From Chromatiales bacterium (GTDB lineage: Bacteria > Pseudomonadota > Gammaproteobacteria > UBA6429 > Thiohalophilaceae): a DNA stretch of 14,362 bases. A program made the translations under genes and the position numbers. The stretch covers positions 1-14,362 of the forward strand of contig JALTLP010000216.1 in NCBI GenBank assembly GCA_027001895.1, written 5' to 3'. The number at the start of each line of letters is the position of its first letter. The stretch's first letter is position 1. This document shows positions 5,845 through 13,062 of this stretch, piece after piece. The notes under the pieces were generated by a model. It saw only the letters and a list, made by a program, of their open reading frames with translations. It searched no databases and was not told where the DNA came from.

Positions 5845-6618
5845 TTATTTTCTGTATGCCAGCCAGAGTAATACCACACCCACTAAAACCAACGGTAACG
5901 ACAACAACATACCCATGGTGACAAAATCAAATGCCAGGTAGCCAATATGTGCATCCGGCAGGCGAACCGTTTCAACCAGCATTCTGAAAACACCGTAGCA
6001 AACCGCAAACACACCGGACACGGCCATGGTCGGGCGTGGTTTTTTCGCAAAGCTCCAGACAATAATAAACAGCAATACACCTTCTAATAAAAATTCGTAT
6101 AGCGGTGTCGGGTGGCGAGGTTCCGGGCCAGCAGCAGGAAAGATCATACCCCAGGGCAGATCAGTTGGTTTACCCCATAACTCGGCATTAATCAGGTTAC
6201 CAATGCGGCCGGCTCCCAACCCGATAATAACGCAAGGGGCGGTAAAGTCGACTGTCTCGAAAAAGCCTTTTTTATAACGCCGGCCAAACAGCCACATACC
6301 AATCAGAACACCAAGTAAGCCACCATGGAAAGACATGCCACCCTGCCAGATTTTAAACATAAAGGTCCAGTCATGTGCCATTTGTTGCCAGCCGTAAAAA
6401 AGTACGTAACCAAAGCGGCCGCCTAAAATAACGCCCATACCAACATAAAAGACCCAGTCGTCAACCTGTTCTTTTGTCCAACCTGAACCGGGGCGTTTTG
6501 CCTGCACGCGGCCCAGCCACCAGCCACCGACAAAGCCAATTAAATACATTATGCCGTACCAATGTACCGGCCAGCCAAAAACCGTAAATGCGACAGGGTC
6601 AAAATTGAGGGTGATCAT
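5845..6618 (-). CDS. lgt: Prolipoprotein diacylglyceryl transferase Lgt
   Basis: Lgt is a polytopic inner-membrane enzyme. It moves diacylglyceryl from phosphatidylglycerol to the lipobox cysteine of prelipoproteins, the first step of lipoprotein maturation. At 257 aa it lacks a little relative to the E. coli protein (291 aa) but has all core motifs: HWYG (19-22), GGRFGYVLFY (66-75), GGMSFHGGLLG with H98, the Lgt signature GAGRIGNLINAELWGKPTD with R138 and N141 (137-154), and RHPTPLYE. Seven hydrophobic segments are visible. The start is ATG 6618 with a weak AAGAG upstream. It heads the minus-strand block and is divergent from the DUF255 gene, with 94 bases between the starts. Confidence 0.96.
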   Translation of the reverse strand: MITLNFDPVAFTVFGWPVHWYGIMYLIGFVGGWWLGRVQAKRPGSGWTKEQVDDWVFYVGMGVILGGRFGYVLFYGWQQMAHDWTFMFKIWQGGMSFHGGLLGVLIGMWLFGRRYKKGFFETVDFTAPCVIIGLGAGRIGNLINAELWGKPTDLPWGMIFPAAGPEPRHPTPLYEFLLEGVLLFIIVWSFAKKPRPTMAVSGVFAVCYGVFRMLVETVRLPDAHIGYLAFDFVTMGMLLSLPLVLVGVVLLWLAYRK

Positions 6619-6712
6619 GCTTTACTCTTTTTATATTGTACAAATGCAATATCATATCATGAATGGATTTGTGCCATAATCCCAAACACCAATAAATTAA
6701 AGCCGGATTTTT

Positions 6713-8779
6713 ATGAGCCAGTTAAGCAACCGACTTGCCAGCGAGACAAGCCCCTACCTGCAGCAGCATGCCAGCAACCCGGTACATTGGCAGCCCTGGG
6801 ACAAAGAGGCTTTAGCGATTGCAAAACAAACCAATAAGCCCATCCTGCTTTCTATTGGCTATTCGGCCTGTCACTGGTGTCATGTTATGGCACACGAATC
6901 TTTTGAAAACAAAAAAATAGCTGCGGTAATGAACGAATTATTCGTAAATATAAAAGTTGACCGAGAAGAACGCCCCGACCTGGATAAAATTTACCAGAGT
7001 GCACACCAGTTACTAAACCAGCGCGGCGGTGGCTGGCCGTTAACCGTAATACTGACACCCGAAGAACAGATTCCATTTTTTGCCGGGACTTATTTCCCGG
7101 ATACACCCAAACACAATATGCCGGCTTTTGCTGATGTGCTGCAACGTGTTGAAGCTTTTTACCGTGAGCATCCTGAAGATATCGACAAACAAAATTCATC
7201 ACTGCAAAATGCCTTACATAACATGGCCAATATTCCGGTGAGTGACGAAAGTCTTAATAGTTTACCTATTGATGCCTGTCGCCAACAACTGGCTAAAACC
7301 TATGATAAAAAATTTGCCGGTTTTGGCGATGCACCTAAATTTCCCCATCCAACTAATCTGGAATTTTTACTCCGCCATTACATTGTTACCCGGCAAAGTG
7401 GCCAGGCCGATGCGGCTTCTTATGCCATGTTAACCGAAACATTAGCGGCAATGGTAAAGGGTGGGCTTTACGACCAGCTTGGTGGCGGCTTTTATCGTTA
7501 CTCGGTTGACAAGCAATGGGTTATTCCACACTTTGAAAAGATGTTGTACGACAACGGTCCGTTGCTTTCGCTGTATGCGCAAACCTATTCAGTTCTAAAA
7601 GAGCAAAACTTTAATATTTTCAGAGATGCTGCAGAACAAACCGCTAACTGGCTTATCCGTGAAATGACTTCGAATGAAGGTGCTTACTATTCTACTCTTG
7701 ATGCAGATTCCGAAGGCAAAGAAGGGACTTTTTATATATGGAGTAAACAACAGATTAAAGAAATATTAACTGACACTGAATACAAAATTGCAGAAAAATA
7801 CTACGGCTTAAACGCAAAGGCAAATTTTGAAGGAAAATGGCACCTTAATATACAGGCATCCGTCGATAGTATTGCAAAAAAATTAAAACTATCAGAACCT
7901 GAAGTCACAGAGTCGATTGCAACTATTAAGCAAAAACTGTTTAGTATTCGAGCCAAACGTATTCCCCCTGGCCGGGACGAGAAAATCCTGACCTCGTGGA
8001 ATGCTCTGATGATTAAGGGCATGGCAATTTCCGGGCGGCTTCTGCAAAATGATAAATTTATTTGCTCTGCACATAAGGCCATTGATTTTGTTCGCGACAC
8101 CTTGTTTAAAGACAAGCGGCTGTTAGCAACCTGTAAAGATGGCAAAGCACATTTAATGGCCTACCTGGATGATTATGTTTTTTTAATTGATGCATTGCTG
8201 GAATCATTACAGGCACGCTGGCGTAGTGAAGATCTTGAATTTGCTATTGAGCTTGCCGATATTGTTATGCAACATTTTTATGATAGCGAAAAGGGTGGTT
8301 TTTATTTTACGGCAAATGACCACGAGCAACTTATATCAAGACCCAAACCCTTAATGGATGAGGCCATTCCATCAGGTAATGGTATTGCGGCCTATGCTCT
8401 GAACCGGCTTGGGCATTTAACTGGTGAACAAACTTATATTGATGCCGCAGATAAAACCCTGCATTATGCATGGTGTTCAATAAACGAAATACCTTATGCC
8501 CATGCAGCCTTATTATTTGCACTGGATGAAACCTTGAACCCGCCTACGATTATTGTGATTCGTGGTAATGAAAACGAAATTAGGCAATGGCAACAGGCTG
8601 TCGATAAAAATTATCAACCCAATAAAATGGTCTTTGCAATACCTGCTTCGCTTACTGACTTGCCGGGTATATTAAATGAACGTAAAGCCACGGATGCTCC
8701 CATCGCTTATGCCTGTTCTGGTACAAGTTGCAAACCGGCTGTTAGTGATCTTAGCGAACTGGAAACAGTTTTTTGTTGA
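6713..8779 (+). CDS. Thioredoxin-domain DUF255 protein, YyaL/SSP411 family
   Basis: A 688-aa soluble protein with no signal peptide. The N-terminal domain (about 1-170) is thioredoxin-like with the redox motif CHWC (C53, C56) in SIGYSACHWCHVMAHESF, followed by FVNIKVDREERPDLD and GGGWPLTVILTP. The rest is the alpha/alpha-barrel (six-hairpin glycosidase-like) part of the family, with GFGDAPKFPHP, GGLYDQLGGGFYRYSVD, WVIPHFEKMLYDN, DADSEGKEGTFYIW, LTSWNALMIKGMA and DEAIPSGNGIAA. Length is normal for the family. The biochemical function is not firmly established. The ribosome binding site is poor, but the N-terminus RLASETSPYLQQHASNPVHW is the conserved family start region. The gene stands alone on its strand. 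Confidence 0.93.
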   Translation: MSQLSNRLASETSPYLQQHASNPVHWQPWDKEALAIAKQTNKPILLSIGYSACHWCHVMAHESFENKKIAAVMNELFVNIKVDREERPDLDKIYQSAHQLLNQRGGGWPLTVILTPEEQIPFFAGTYFPDTPKHNMPAFADVLQRVEAFYREHPEDIDKQNSSLQNALHNMANIPVSDESLNSLPIDACRQQLAKTYDKKFAGFGDAPKFPHPTNLEFLLRHYIVTRQSGQADAASYAMLTETLAAMVKGGLYDQLGGGFYRYSVDKQWVIPHFEKMLYDNGPLLSLYAQTYSVLKEQNFNIFRDAAEQTANWLIREMTSNEGAYYSTLDADSEGKEGTFYIWSKQQIKEILTDTEYKIAEKYYGLNAKANFEGKWHLNIQASVDSIAKKLKLSEPEVTESIATIKQKLFSIRAKRIPPGRDEKILTSWNALMIKGMAISGRLLQNDKFICSAHKAIDFVRDTLFKDKRLLATCKDGKAHLMAYLDDYVFLIDALLESLQARWRSEDLEFAIELADIVMQHFYDSEKGGFYFTANDHEQLISRPKPLMDEAIPSGNGIAAYALNRLGHLTGEQTYIDAADKTLHYAWCSINEIPYAHAALLFALDETLNPPTIIVIRGNENEIRQWQQAVDKNYQPNKMVFAIPASLTDLPGILNERKATDAPIAYACSGTSCKPAVSDLSELETVFC

Positions 8780-8827
8780 TTATTGTGTAATCTAAACTAA
8801 TACTCAGTTCGATTTTGTGTTCAGTTA

Positions 8828-8854
8828 TGGATTCCCGCCTGCGCGGGAATGACG
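8828..8854. repeat. REP-like hairpin after the DUF255 gene
   Basis: ATTCCCGC and GCGGGAAT form a perfect 8-bp stem with loop CTGC. The hairpin is flanked by TGG on the left and GACG on the right, in the reverse orientation to 9069-9094. It lies about 50 bases after the DUF255 stop and could help end or stabilise that transcript, but no T-tract follows. Confidence 0.85.
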
Positions 8855-9068
8855 GGTATTTTGTAGTTATACGATATTTTTTTTGCTTTTCATTAATAAT
8901 AAACATTCATATATATTGCCCTGAAATTTTTTATTCTTGCACAAGCGCCTGGAAGTGCGCAGGTAGGACAATGCAGGAGCAATTGCCGAGAAATCCATTT
9001 TATATCAGGTATATTTTTGACATAACATGGCTCATATACATCATAAATATTTCAAAAACACTTTTTTG

Positions 9069-9094
9069 GTCATTCCCGCGCAGGCGGGAATCTA
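9069..9094. repeat. REP-like hairpin just upstream of the GIY-YIG gene
   Basis: GTCATTCCCGCGCAGGCGGGAATCTA contains the perfect stem ATTCCCGC/GCGGGAAT with loop GCAG. It is the reverse complement of 8828-8854 except near the outer end. It ends 14 bases before the ATG of the nuclease gene, so it lies within the mRNA leader or promoter of that gene. Confidence 0.85.
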
Positions 9095-9108
9095 TTAATA
9101 TACCTGCT

Positions 9109-9399
9109 ATGGAAAGGATACCATGCGTTTACATATTGGCCTGCAAACCTGATGGCACATTATATATTGGTGTAACATCGAATATTATTAAACGTATATG
9201 GGAGCACGAAAACGAGCTCGTAGATGGCTTTACAATACAATATCACGTCCACACACTGGTCTGGTATGAAATACACCAAAATATGGAAAGTGCAATTACA
9301 AGAGAAAAACAGATAAAAAAATGGAATCGACAGTGGAAAATAAATTTAATTACTGACAGTAACCCTCACTGGAATAATCTTTACCCCAGCTTAAAATGA
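9109..9399 (+). CDS. Small GIY-YIG domain nuclease-like protein
   Basis: A 96-aa single-domain GIY-YIG protein of the short, UPF0213/YhbQ-like group. The two tyrosine motifs are CVYIL (Y8) and TLYIGVTSN (Y19 and G21). R29 and H33 lie in IIKRIWEHEN, and the candidate metal-binding glutamate is in AITREKQIKKW (E66). NPHWNNLYP is the usual C-terminus of this group. The start is taken at ATG 9109 because the sequence upstream in frame is translated repeat, and relatives begin just before the VYIL motif. No good ribosome binding site is visible. Substrate and role are unknown. The REP-like hairpin 14 bases upstream is notable because this nuclease group and such hairpins often lie side by side, to my recollection. 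Confidence 0.86.
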   Translation: MERIPCVYILACKPDGTLYIGVTSNIIKRIWEHENELVDGFTIQYHVHTLVWYEIHQNMESAITREKQIKKWNRQWKINLITDSNPHWNNLYPSLK

Positions 9400-9591
9400 C
9401 CTGAACAAGCCAGGCACAAGCAATAGTCTGTAAATTAATGACGGTCATCTGTAATGACAATTAAAAACCGACGAATATGTGTGAATACCGGCATCACGAA
9501 TACACCTTTGCTGAATATTTGCTTTATATACTAGTCGATTATAGCTGAATCCGCTAAGATCACAGTTAATATTAACCTGTAATTCTGAACA

Positions 9592-10323
9592 ATGAGCAAC
9601 AAGTCAGACAATATTTACGCCAAAAAACAAACTCACCTTGTTGACTTTGTATTTGACAAGGCCGTTGTAAACGTGTTTCCGGATATGATTCGACGTTCAG
9701 TACCGGGTTATGAAAATATCATTACGATGATCGGCCTGTTTACCGAGCAATACGCACAGCAAAATTCACAATGTTATGATCTGGGTTGTTCTCTCGGCGC
9801 GGCAACGCTTGCAATACGACATCATATAAACAAAGCCGGTGTATCAATTATTGCTGTTGATAATTCTGAGTCAATGATTGAGCAGTGCCAGCAAAATATT
9901 AATGCCGACCCTTGTGCTGTTGATGTAAGGCTGATCTGTGATGATATTCAGAATATAGATATTCAGAATGCATCCGTTGTCATCCTGAATTTTACCTTAC
10001 AATTTCTGCCGCCTGAGAGCCGCGAAGCATTACTGAGTAATATAAATAAGGGTATGAATAAAGGGGGCGTGCTGGTTTTGTCTGAAAAAATTACTTTTGA
10101 TGATCCGCTGCAACGCAACAGCAATATAAAATTACACGAAGCCTTTAAAAAGGCTAACGGTTACAGCGAACTTGAAATCAGCCAGAAACGCAGCGCACTG
10201 GAAAACACTCTTATCCCTGAAACAGTTGAAACACACCAGCAACGTTTAAAAGATACAGGTTTTACTGAAGTAAGCACCTGGTTCCAGTGTTTTAACTTTG
10301 TCTCTATGCTTGCAATCAAATGA
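9592..10323 (+). CDS. cmoA: Carboxy-S-adenosyl-L-methionine synthase CmoA
   Basis: CmoA makes carboxy-SAM from SAM and prephenate for modification of wobble U34 in tRNA. The 243-aa protein aligns along its length with E. coli CmoA: FDKAVVNVFPDMIRRSVPGY, the SAM-binding loop YDLGCSLGAATL (62-73), IAVDNSESMIEQC, VILNFTLQFL, GGVLVLSEK and ANGYSELEISQKRSALEN, ending WFQCFNF. The start is ATG 9592; the leader has no strong ribosome binding site, and 9400-9591 shows no other gene. The stop overlaps the cmoB start by four bases (ATGA), so the two are translationally coupled. Confidence 0.97.
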   Translation: MSNKSDNIYAKKQTHLVDFVFDKAVVNVFPDMIRRSVPGYENIITMIGLFTEQYAQQNSQCYDLGCSLGAATLAIRHHINKAGVSIIAVDNSESMIEQCQQNINADPCAVDVRLICDDIQNIDIQNASVVILNFTLQFLPPESREALLSNINKGMNKGGVLVLSEKITFDDPLQRNSNIKLHEAFKKANGYSELEISQKRSALENTLIPETVETHQQRLKDTGFTEVSTWFQCFNFVSMLAIK

Positions 10324-11294
10324 CTGTTTATAAGCCGCTTTTGGACTTACTTGCCGCTGATGAGCCGCCGTTAAGGCGCTGGGCTACACTGATACCTGAA
10401 CAAATCAAAAAAGGACTGGACCCAAAGCGCTTTGGAAAGTTAGAACAATGGCAAAAAGCCATTAACACTTTACCTGAACTGAGTGTTAGCGCTATTGAAT
10501 TAACCGATAAAGTAGCCCTGTCGACTTCGGATACTATAACGGCTGAAGATACCGAAAAAATAAAAACTGAACTTAAACAACTTCACCCCTGGCGGAAAGG
10601 GCCGTTTGATTTTTTTGGAATACATATTGATACAGAATGGCGCTCTGACTGGAAATGGGACAGAATAAAAAACCAGATAAAACCACTGCAAGGTAAAACA
10701 GTCCTCGATGTTGGTTGTGGTAATGGCTACCATTGCTGGCGAATGGCCGGAGCGGGTGCCGAACTGGTTATCGGAATCGATCCAACGGCTGTTTTTGTAA
10801 TGCAATACCAGTTAATGCAAAAATATATTCAATCCAGAAAGGTTTTTGTTCTGCCCGTTGGTATTGATGATGTACCTGAAAACCTGCAAACTTTTGATAC
10901 GGTTTTTTCGATGGGCGTTTTGTATCATCGCAAATCACCTGTTGAACACCTGCAACAACTTAACCAGTGTTTAAGGCCGGGTGGTGAGCTTGTACTCGAA
11001 ACGCTTATTATCGAAAGCGAAAACGATGAATTACTCTTCCCGAAAGATCGTTATGCACAAATGAGTAATGTCTGGTTTATCCCTGCTATACCGCTGCTAA
11101 TTAAATGGCTGGAACGTTGTAAATTTAAAAATATCCGGGTTGCTGATATAAACCAGACTTCAACAGAAGAGCAACGCGCCACAGAATGGATGACGTTTCA
11201 CTCACTTGCAGATTTTCTTGATCCTGATAACAGGGATTTAACCGTTGAAGGTTATCCTGCACCAAAACGAGTTGTTATTTTAGCTGAGAAATAG
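10320..11294 (+). CDS. cmoB: tRNA U34 carboxymethyltransferase CmoB
   Basis: CmoB transfers the carboxymethyl group of carboxy-SAM to 5-hydroxyuridine 34, giving cmo5U in tRNAs that read several codons by wobble. At 324 aa it matches the E. coli protein (323 aa). Visible blocks are PWRKGPFDFFGIHIDTEWRS (W91, K93 near the carboxy-SAM site), KWDRI, the SAM loop VLDVGCGNGYHCWRM (from 128), GAELVIGIDPT, FDTVFSMGVLYHRKSP, LVLETL, DRYAQMSNVWFIP, TTEWM-like ATEWMTFHSLADFLDP and GYPAPKRVVIL. The ATG overlaps the cmoA stop. A short hairpin with a T-tract follows 50 bases downstream. Confidence 0.97.
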   Translation: MTVYKPLLDLLAADEPPLRRWATLIPEQIKKGLDPKRFGKLEQWQKAINTLPELSVSAIELTDKVALSTSDTITAEDTEKIKTELKQLHPWRKGPFDFFGIHIDTEWRSDWKWDRIKNQIKPLQGKTVLDVGCGNGYHCWRMAGAGAELVIGIDPTAVFVMQYQLMQKYIQSRKVFVLPVGIDDVPENLQTFDTVFSMGVLYHRKSPVEHLQQLNQCLRPGGELVLETLIIESENDELLFPKDRYAQMSNVWFIPAIPLLIKWLERCKFKNIRVADINQTSTEEQRATEWMTFHSLADFLDPDNRDLTVEGYPAPKRVVILAEK

Positions 11295-11342
11295 TCTGGG
11301 CTGGTTGTGCTTGTTATCGAGAAACAGCAAGGTGGGCGGTCT

Positions 11343-11361
11343 CGTTGTTTACAACGTTTTT
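11343..11361 (+). terminator. Probable intrinsic terminator of cmoAB
   Basis: CGTTG (11343-11347), loop TTTA, and CAACG (11352-11356) are followed at once by TTTTT (11357-11361). It sits between the convergent cmoB and rhodanese-repressor genes. The stem is only five base pairs, so efficiency is uncertain. Confidence 0.5.
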
Positions 11362-11410
11362 AGCACAAACAAAGGTCTTGCGTTTCTTAAAAAAAGAGCA
11401 GGCCAGATGA

Positions 11411-12079
11411 CTAAACCGGGTCGTCGGATTCAACCGGTAAGCCGGCTAACTTCCATTCCGGGAAACCATCCTGTAAACGCCGGGCTTTTAATCCCTTGTC
11501 ACGTAATTGAGCCACAGCATCAAACGCAAGAATACAATGTGGGCCACGGCAATAGGCAACGACTTCCTGTTTGGAATCAAAGTATTTTAAATGTTCTTCC
11601 AGCTCATTTAAGGGGACATTGACCGCACCGGGCAGATGGCCTGCGGCGTATTCTTCGGCAGGACGTACATCCAGCACACTGACCAGGCCTTGTTTGACCC
11701 TGTCGAGCAATTCATCGCGTGGAATGGGTTCCAGCGAGTCTTTTACATCAAGGTAGGTACTTACTAACTTGTTAACCTCGGCAATATGGCGTTCTGCTAC
11801 ACCTCGTAGGGTGTCGAGCAGGGTAATCACATCGTCACCACTGAGTTGGTAATAGACTTTTAAGCCCTGTTTATGGCTAGTTACCAGCCCGGCCTGACGC
11901 AAATGTTGTAAATGCTGGGACGTATTGGCCACAGTCAGCCCAGATACATTTGCCAGTTCTTCTACGCTGCGTTTGCCCTGGGCAATAAACTCCAGTAATT
12001 CCAGTCGGTTAGCATGACTAAGTGCCTTGCCGACCCGTGCAAATTGAGCAAACAGCTCATGTTTAAAGTTGGTTGACAT
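11411..12079 (-). CDS. ArsR-family repressor fused to a rhodanese domain
   Basis: A 222-aa fusion. Residues about 5-95 are an ArsR/SmtB winged helix (VGKALSHANRLELLEFI, LTVANTSQHLQHLRQAGLV recognition helix, GLKVYYQLSG wing). Residues about 115-218 are a rhodanese domain with VLDVRPAEEYAAGHLPGAVN and the active loop CRGPHC (C177, C182). The DNA-binding domain has no cysteine and no ELCVCDL metal motif, so a metal sensor is unlikely; sulfur-species sensing through C177/C182 is my inference. ATG 12079 is preferred over the TTG at 12109 because TATAAT (complement of 12096-12101) would fall inside the longer frame. It is divergent from the hydroxylase gene across a palindrome. Confidence 0.92.
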   Translation of the reverse strand: MSTNFKHELFAQFARVGKALSHANRLELLEFIAQGKRSVEELANVSGLTVANTSQHLQHLRQAGLVTSHKQGLKVYYQLSGDDVITLLDTLRGVAERHIAEVNKLVSTYLDVKDSLEPIPRDELLDRVKQGLVSVLDVRPAEEYAAGHLPGAVNVPLNELEEHLKYFDSKQEVVAYCRGPHCILAFDAVAQLRDKGLKARRLQDGFPEWKLAGLPVESDDPV

Positions 12080-12095
12080 TTGTACAATATCCGCT

Positions 12096-12101
12096 ATTAT
12101 A
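12096..12101 (-). promoter_or_regulatory. Probable -10 box for the ArsR-rhodanese gene
   Basis: The complement reads TATAAT, a consensus -10, about 17 bases before ATG 12079, implying a very short leader. No good -35 is visible; the upstream region is occupied by the palindrome at 12101-12126. Confidence 0.5.
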
Positions 12102-12126
12102 CTATTCAACTAATTAATTGAATAGT
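12101..12126. promoter_or_regulatory. Perfect palindrome, likely operator of the divergent module
   Basis: ACTATTCAA (12101-12109) and TTGAATAGT (12118-12126) are perfect inverted repeats separated by the eight bases CTAATTAA. The site touches the -10 box of the repressor gene on one side and covers the expected -35 region of the hydroxylase gene on the other. Winged-helix ArsR dimers bind AT-rich inverted repeats of this kind containing ATTC/GAAT half-sites. Binding by the adjacent ArsR-rhodanese protein and control of both genes is inferred from position. Confidence 0.7.
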
Positions 12127-12143
12127 TAGATTGAAAGTATTCC

Positions 12144-12149
12144 TATTAT
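12144..12149 (+). promoter_or_regulatory. Candidate -10 box for the hydroxylase/VTT operon
   Basis: TATTAT matches the -10 consensus at five of six positions and lies about 44 bases before the preferred ATG at 12193. The expected -35 position (about 12121-12126) falls in the right half of the palindrome and is a poor match to TTGACA. Confidence 0.35.
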
Positions 12150-12192
12150 AGCTGTCCTAATGTTTTCTACCAGCTTTGCCGACGAGGTTATT

Positions 12193-13062
12193 ATGAAAAT
12201 TGATGTATTGGTTTTGCAGTATGAAAAAGAAATTCGTATGGGCTTCTTTTTTGGCATGCTGGCAATTATTGGTATTTGGGAGTTACTGGCCCCCCGCCGG
12301 GCATTGACCGTATCGAAAACGATTCGCTGGCTAAATAACCTCGGCCTGGTATTTTTTAACAGTTTTATTCTTCGGCTGGTTTTTCCTGTTGCCGCCATTG
12401 GTGTTGCGGCCATAGCTCAACAACATGCCTGGGGTTTGTTTAATAATATTTATATATCCCCGGCGGCAGCGGCAATATTATCCGTTGTTATCATGGATCT
12501 TGTTATCTATCTTCAGCATGTCATGGTGCATGCTATTCCATTGTTGTGGCGATTGCATCGGGTGCACCATGCCGACCCGGATTATGATGTTACGACAGGC
12601 GCACGATTCCATACGCTGGAAATAATTTTATCCATGGGTATTAAATTTGCCACCATTGTTTTACTGGGTGCGCCTGTCTTTGCCGTTATTGTTTTTGAAG
12701 TTGTTTTAAATGCTACCGCCATGTTTAACCACGGCAATATTCGTTTGCCAGGAATAATAGATAAGTACTTACGTTTAATCGTTGTGACACCCGATATGCA
12801 CCGGGTGCATCATTCGGTCGAAGACGATGAAACCAACAGCAACTTTGGTTTTAACCTGCCGTGGTGGGATCGTTTGTTTGGTACTTACCGTGACCAGCCA
12901 CGTGGCGGGCACGAAGGCATGACAATTGGTATCCGCAAGTTTAAAGAAGCGAAAGACGTATCATGGATAAGCGGTATGTTAACCCTGCCATTTAAAGGAA
13001 GCATAAGCGGCTATACCATTAACCGTCGAAGCTGGAACGATAATGATAATGGAGCAAAGTAA
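12193..13062 (+). CDS. Fatty acid hydroxylase/sterol desaturase superfamily membrane protein
   Basis: A 289-aa polytopic membrane protein of the di-iron hydroxylase superfamily that includes sterol desaturases, fatty acid hydroxylases and alkylglycerol monooxygenase. Histidine clusters are HVMVH (109-113), HRVHH (122-126), H140 in GARFHTLE, NHGN (H180) and DMHRVHHS (H203, H206, H207). Hydrophobic stretches lie around 17-32, 50-77, 89-108 and 148-170. ATG 12193 is preferred because GAGG at 12184-12187 lies five bases upstream; the ATG at 12160 has no ribosome binding site and would be almost leaderless. The stop and the next start overlap (TAATG). Substrate unknown; hydroxylation or desaturation of a membrane lipid is likely from family. 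Confidence 0.9.
   Translation: MKIDVLVLQYEKEIRMGFFFGMLAIIGIWELLAPRRALTVSKTIRWLNNLGLVFFNSFILRLVFPVAAIGVAAIAQQHAWGLFNNIYISPAAAAILSVVIMDLVIYLQHVMVHAIPLLWRLHRVHHADPDYDVTTGARFHTLEIILSMGIKFATIVLLGAPVFAVIVFEVVLNATAMFNHGNIRLPGIIDKYLRLIVVTPDMHRVHHSVEDDETNSNFGFNLPWWDRLFGTYRDQPRGGHEGMTIGIRKFKEAKDVSWISGMLTLPFKGSISGYTINRRSWNDNDNGAK

Larger units (their letters stand above)
8780..9108. other. Intergenic island between two inverted hairpins, no separate gene seen
   Basis: This 329-base stretch separates the DUF255 gene from the GIY-YIG gene. It contains two REP-like hairpins in inverted orientation (8828-8854 and 9069-9094) with about 214 bases between them. The inner stretch is AT-rich except for a patch near 8945-8995, and is open in the frame of the nuclease gene. 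A reading frame from 8815 into the nuclease would translate the hairpins (the MDSRLRGND and SFPRRRES signatures of translated repeats), so I treat it as non-coding. Confidence 0.6.

Noticed and set aside
5820..5879. Longer antitoxin reading starting at 5879
   Set aside because: It would overlap the end of lgt and bypass the excellent AAGGAGG in front of ATG 5819.
8815..9108. N-terminal extension of the GIY-YIG protein from 8815
   Set aside because: The extension translates the hairpin repeats and AT-rich spacer (MDSRLRGND, SFPRRRES) and has no counterpart in the compact nuclease domain, which is complete from 9109.
9400..9591. Small gene or RNA between the nuclease gene and cmoA
   Set aside because: No convincing reading frame, tRNA-like fold or strong promoter; only short inverted words such as ATGACGGTCAT are visible.
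12080..12109. TTG start at 12109 for the ArsR-rhodanese gene
   Set aside because: The extra ten codons contain the consensus TATAAT and touch the palindrome; ATG 12079 gives the usual N-terminus.
12160..12192. ATG 12160 as start of the hydroxylase gene
   Set aside because: No ribosome binding site precedes it and it lies about 10 bases after the candidate -10 box, whereas ATG 12193 has GAGG at good spacing.
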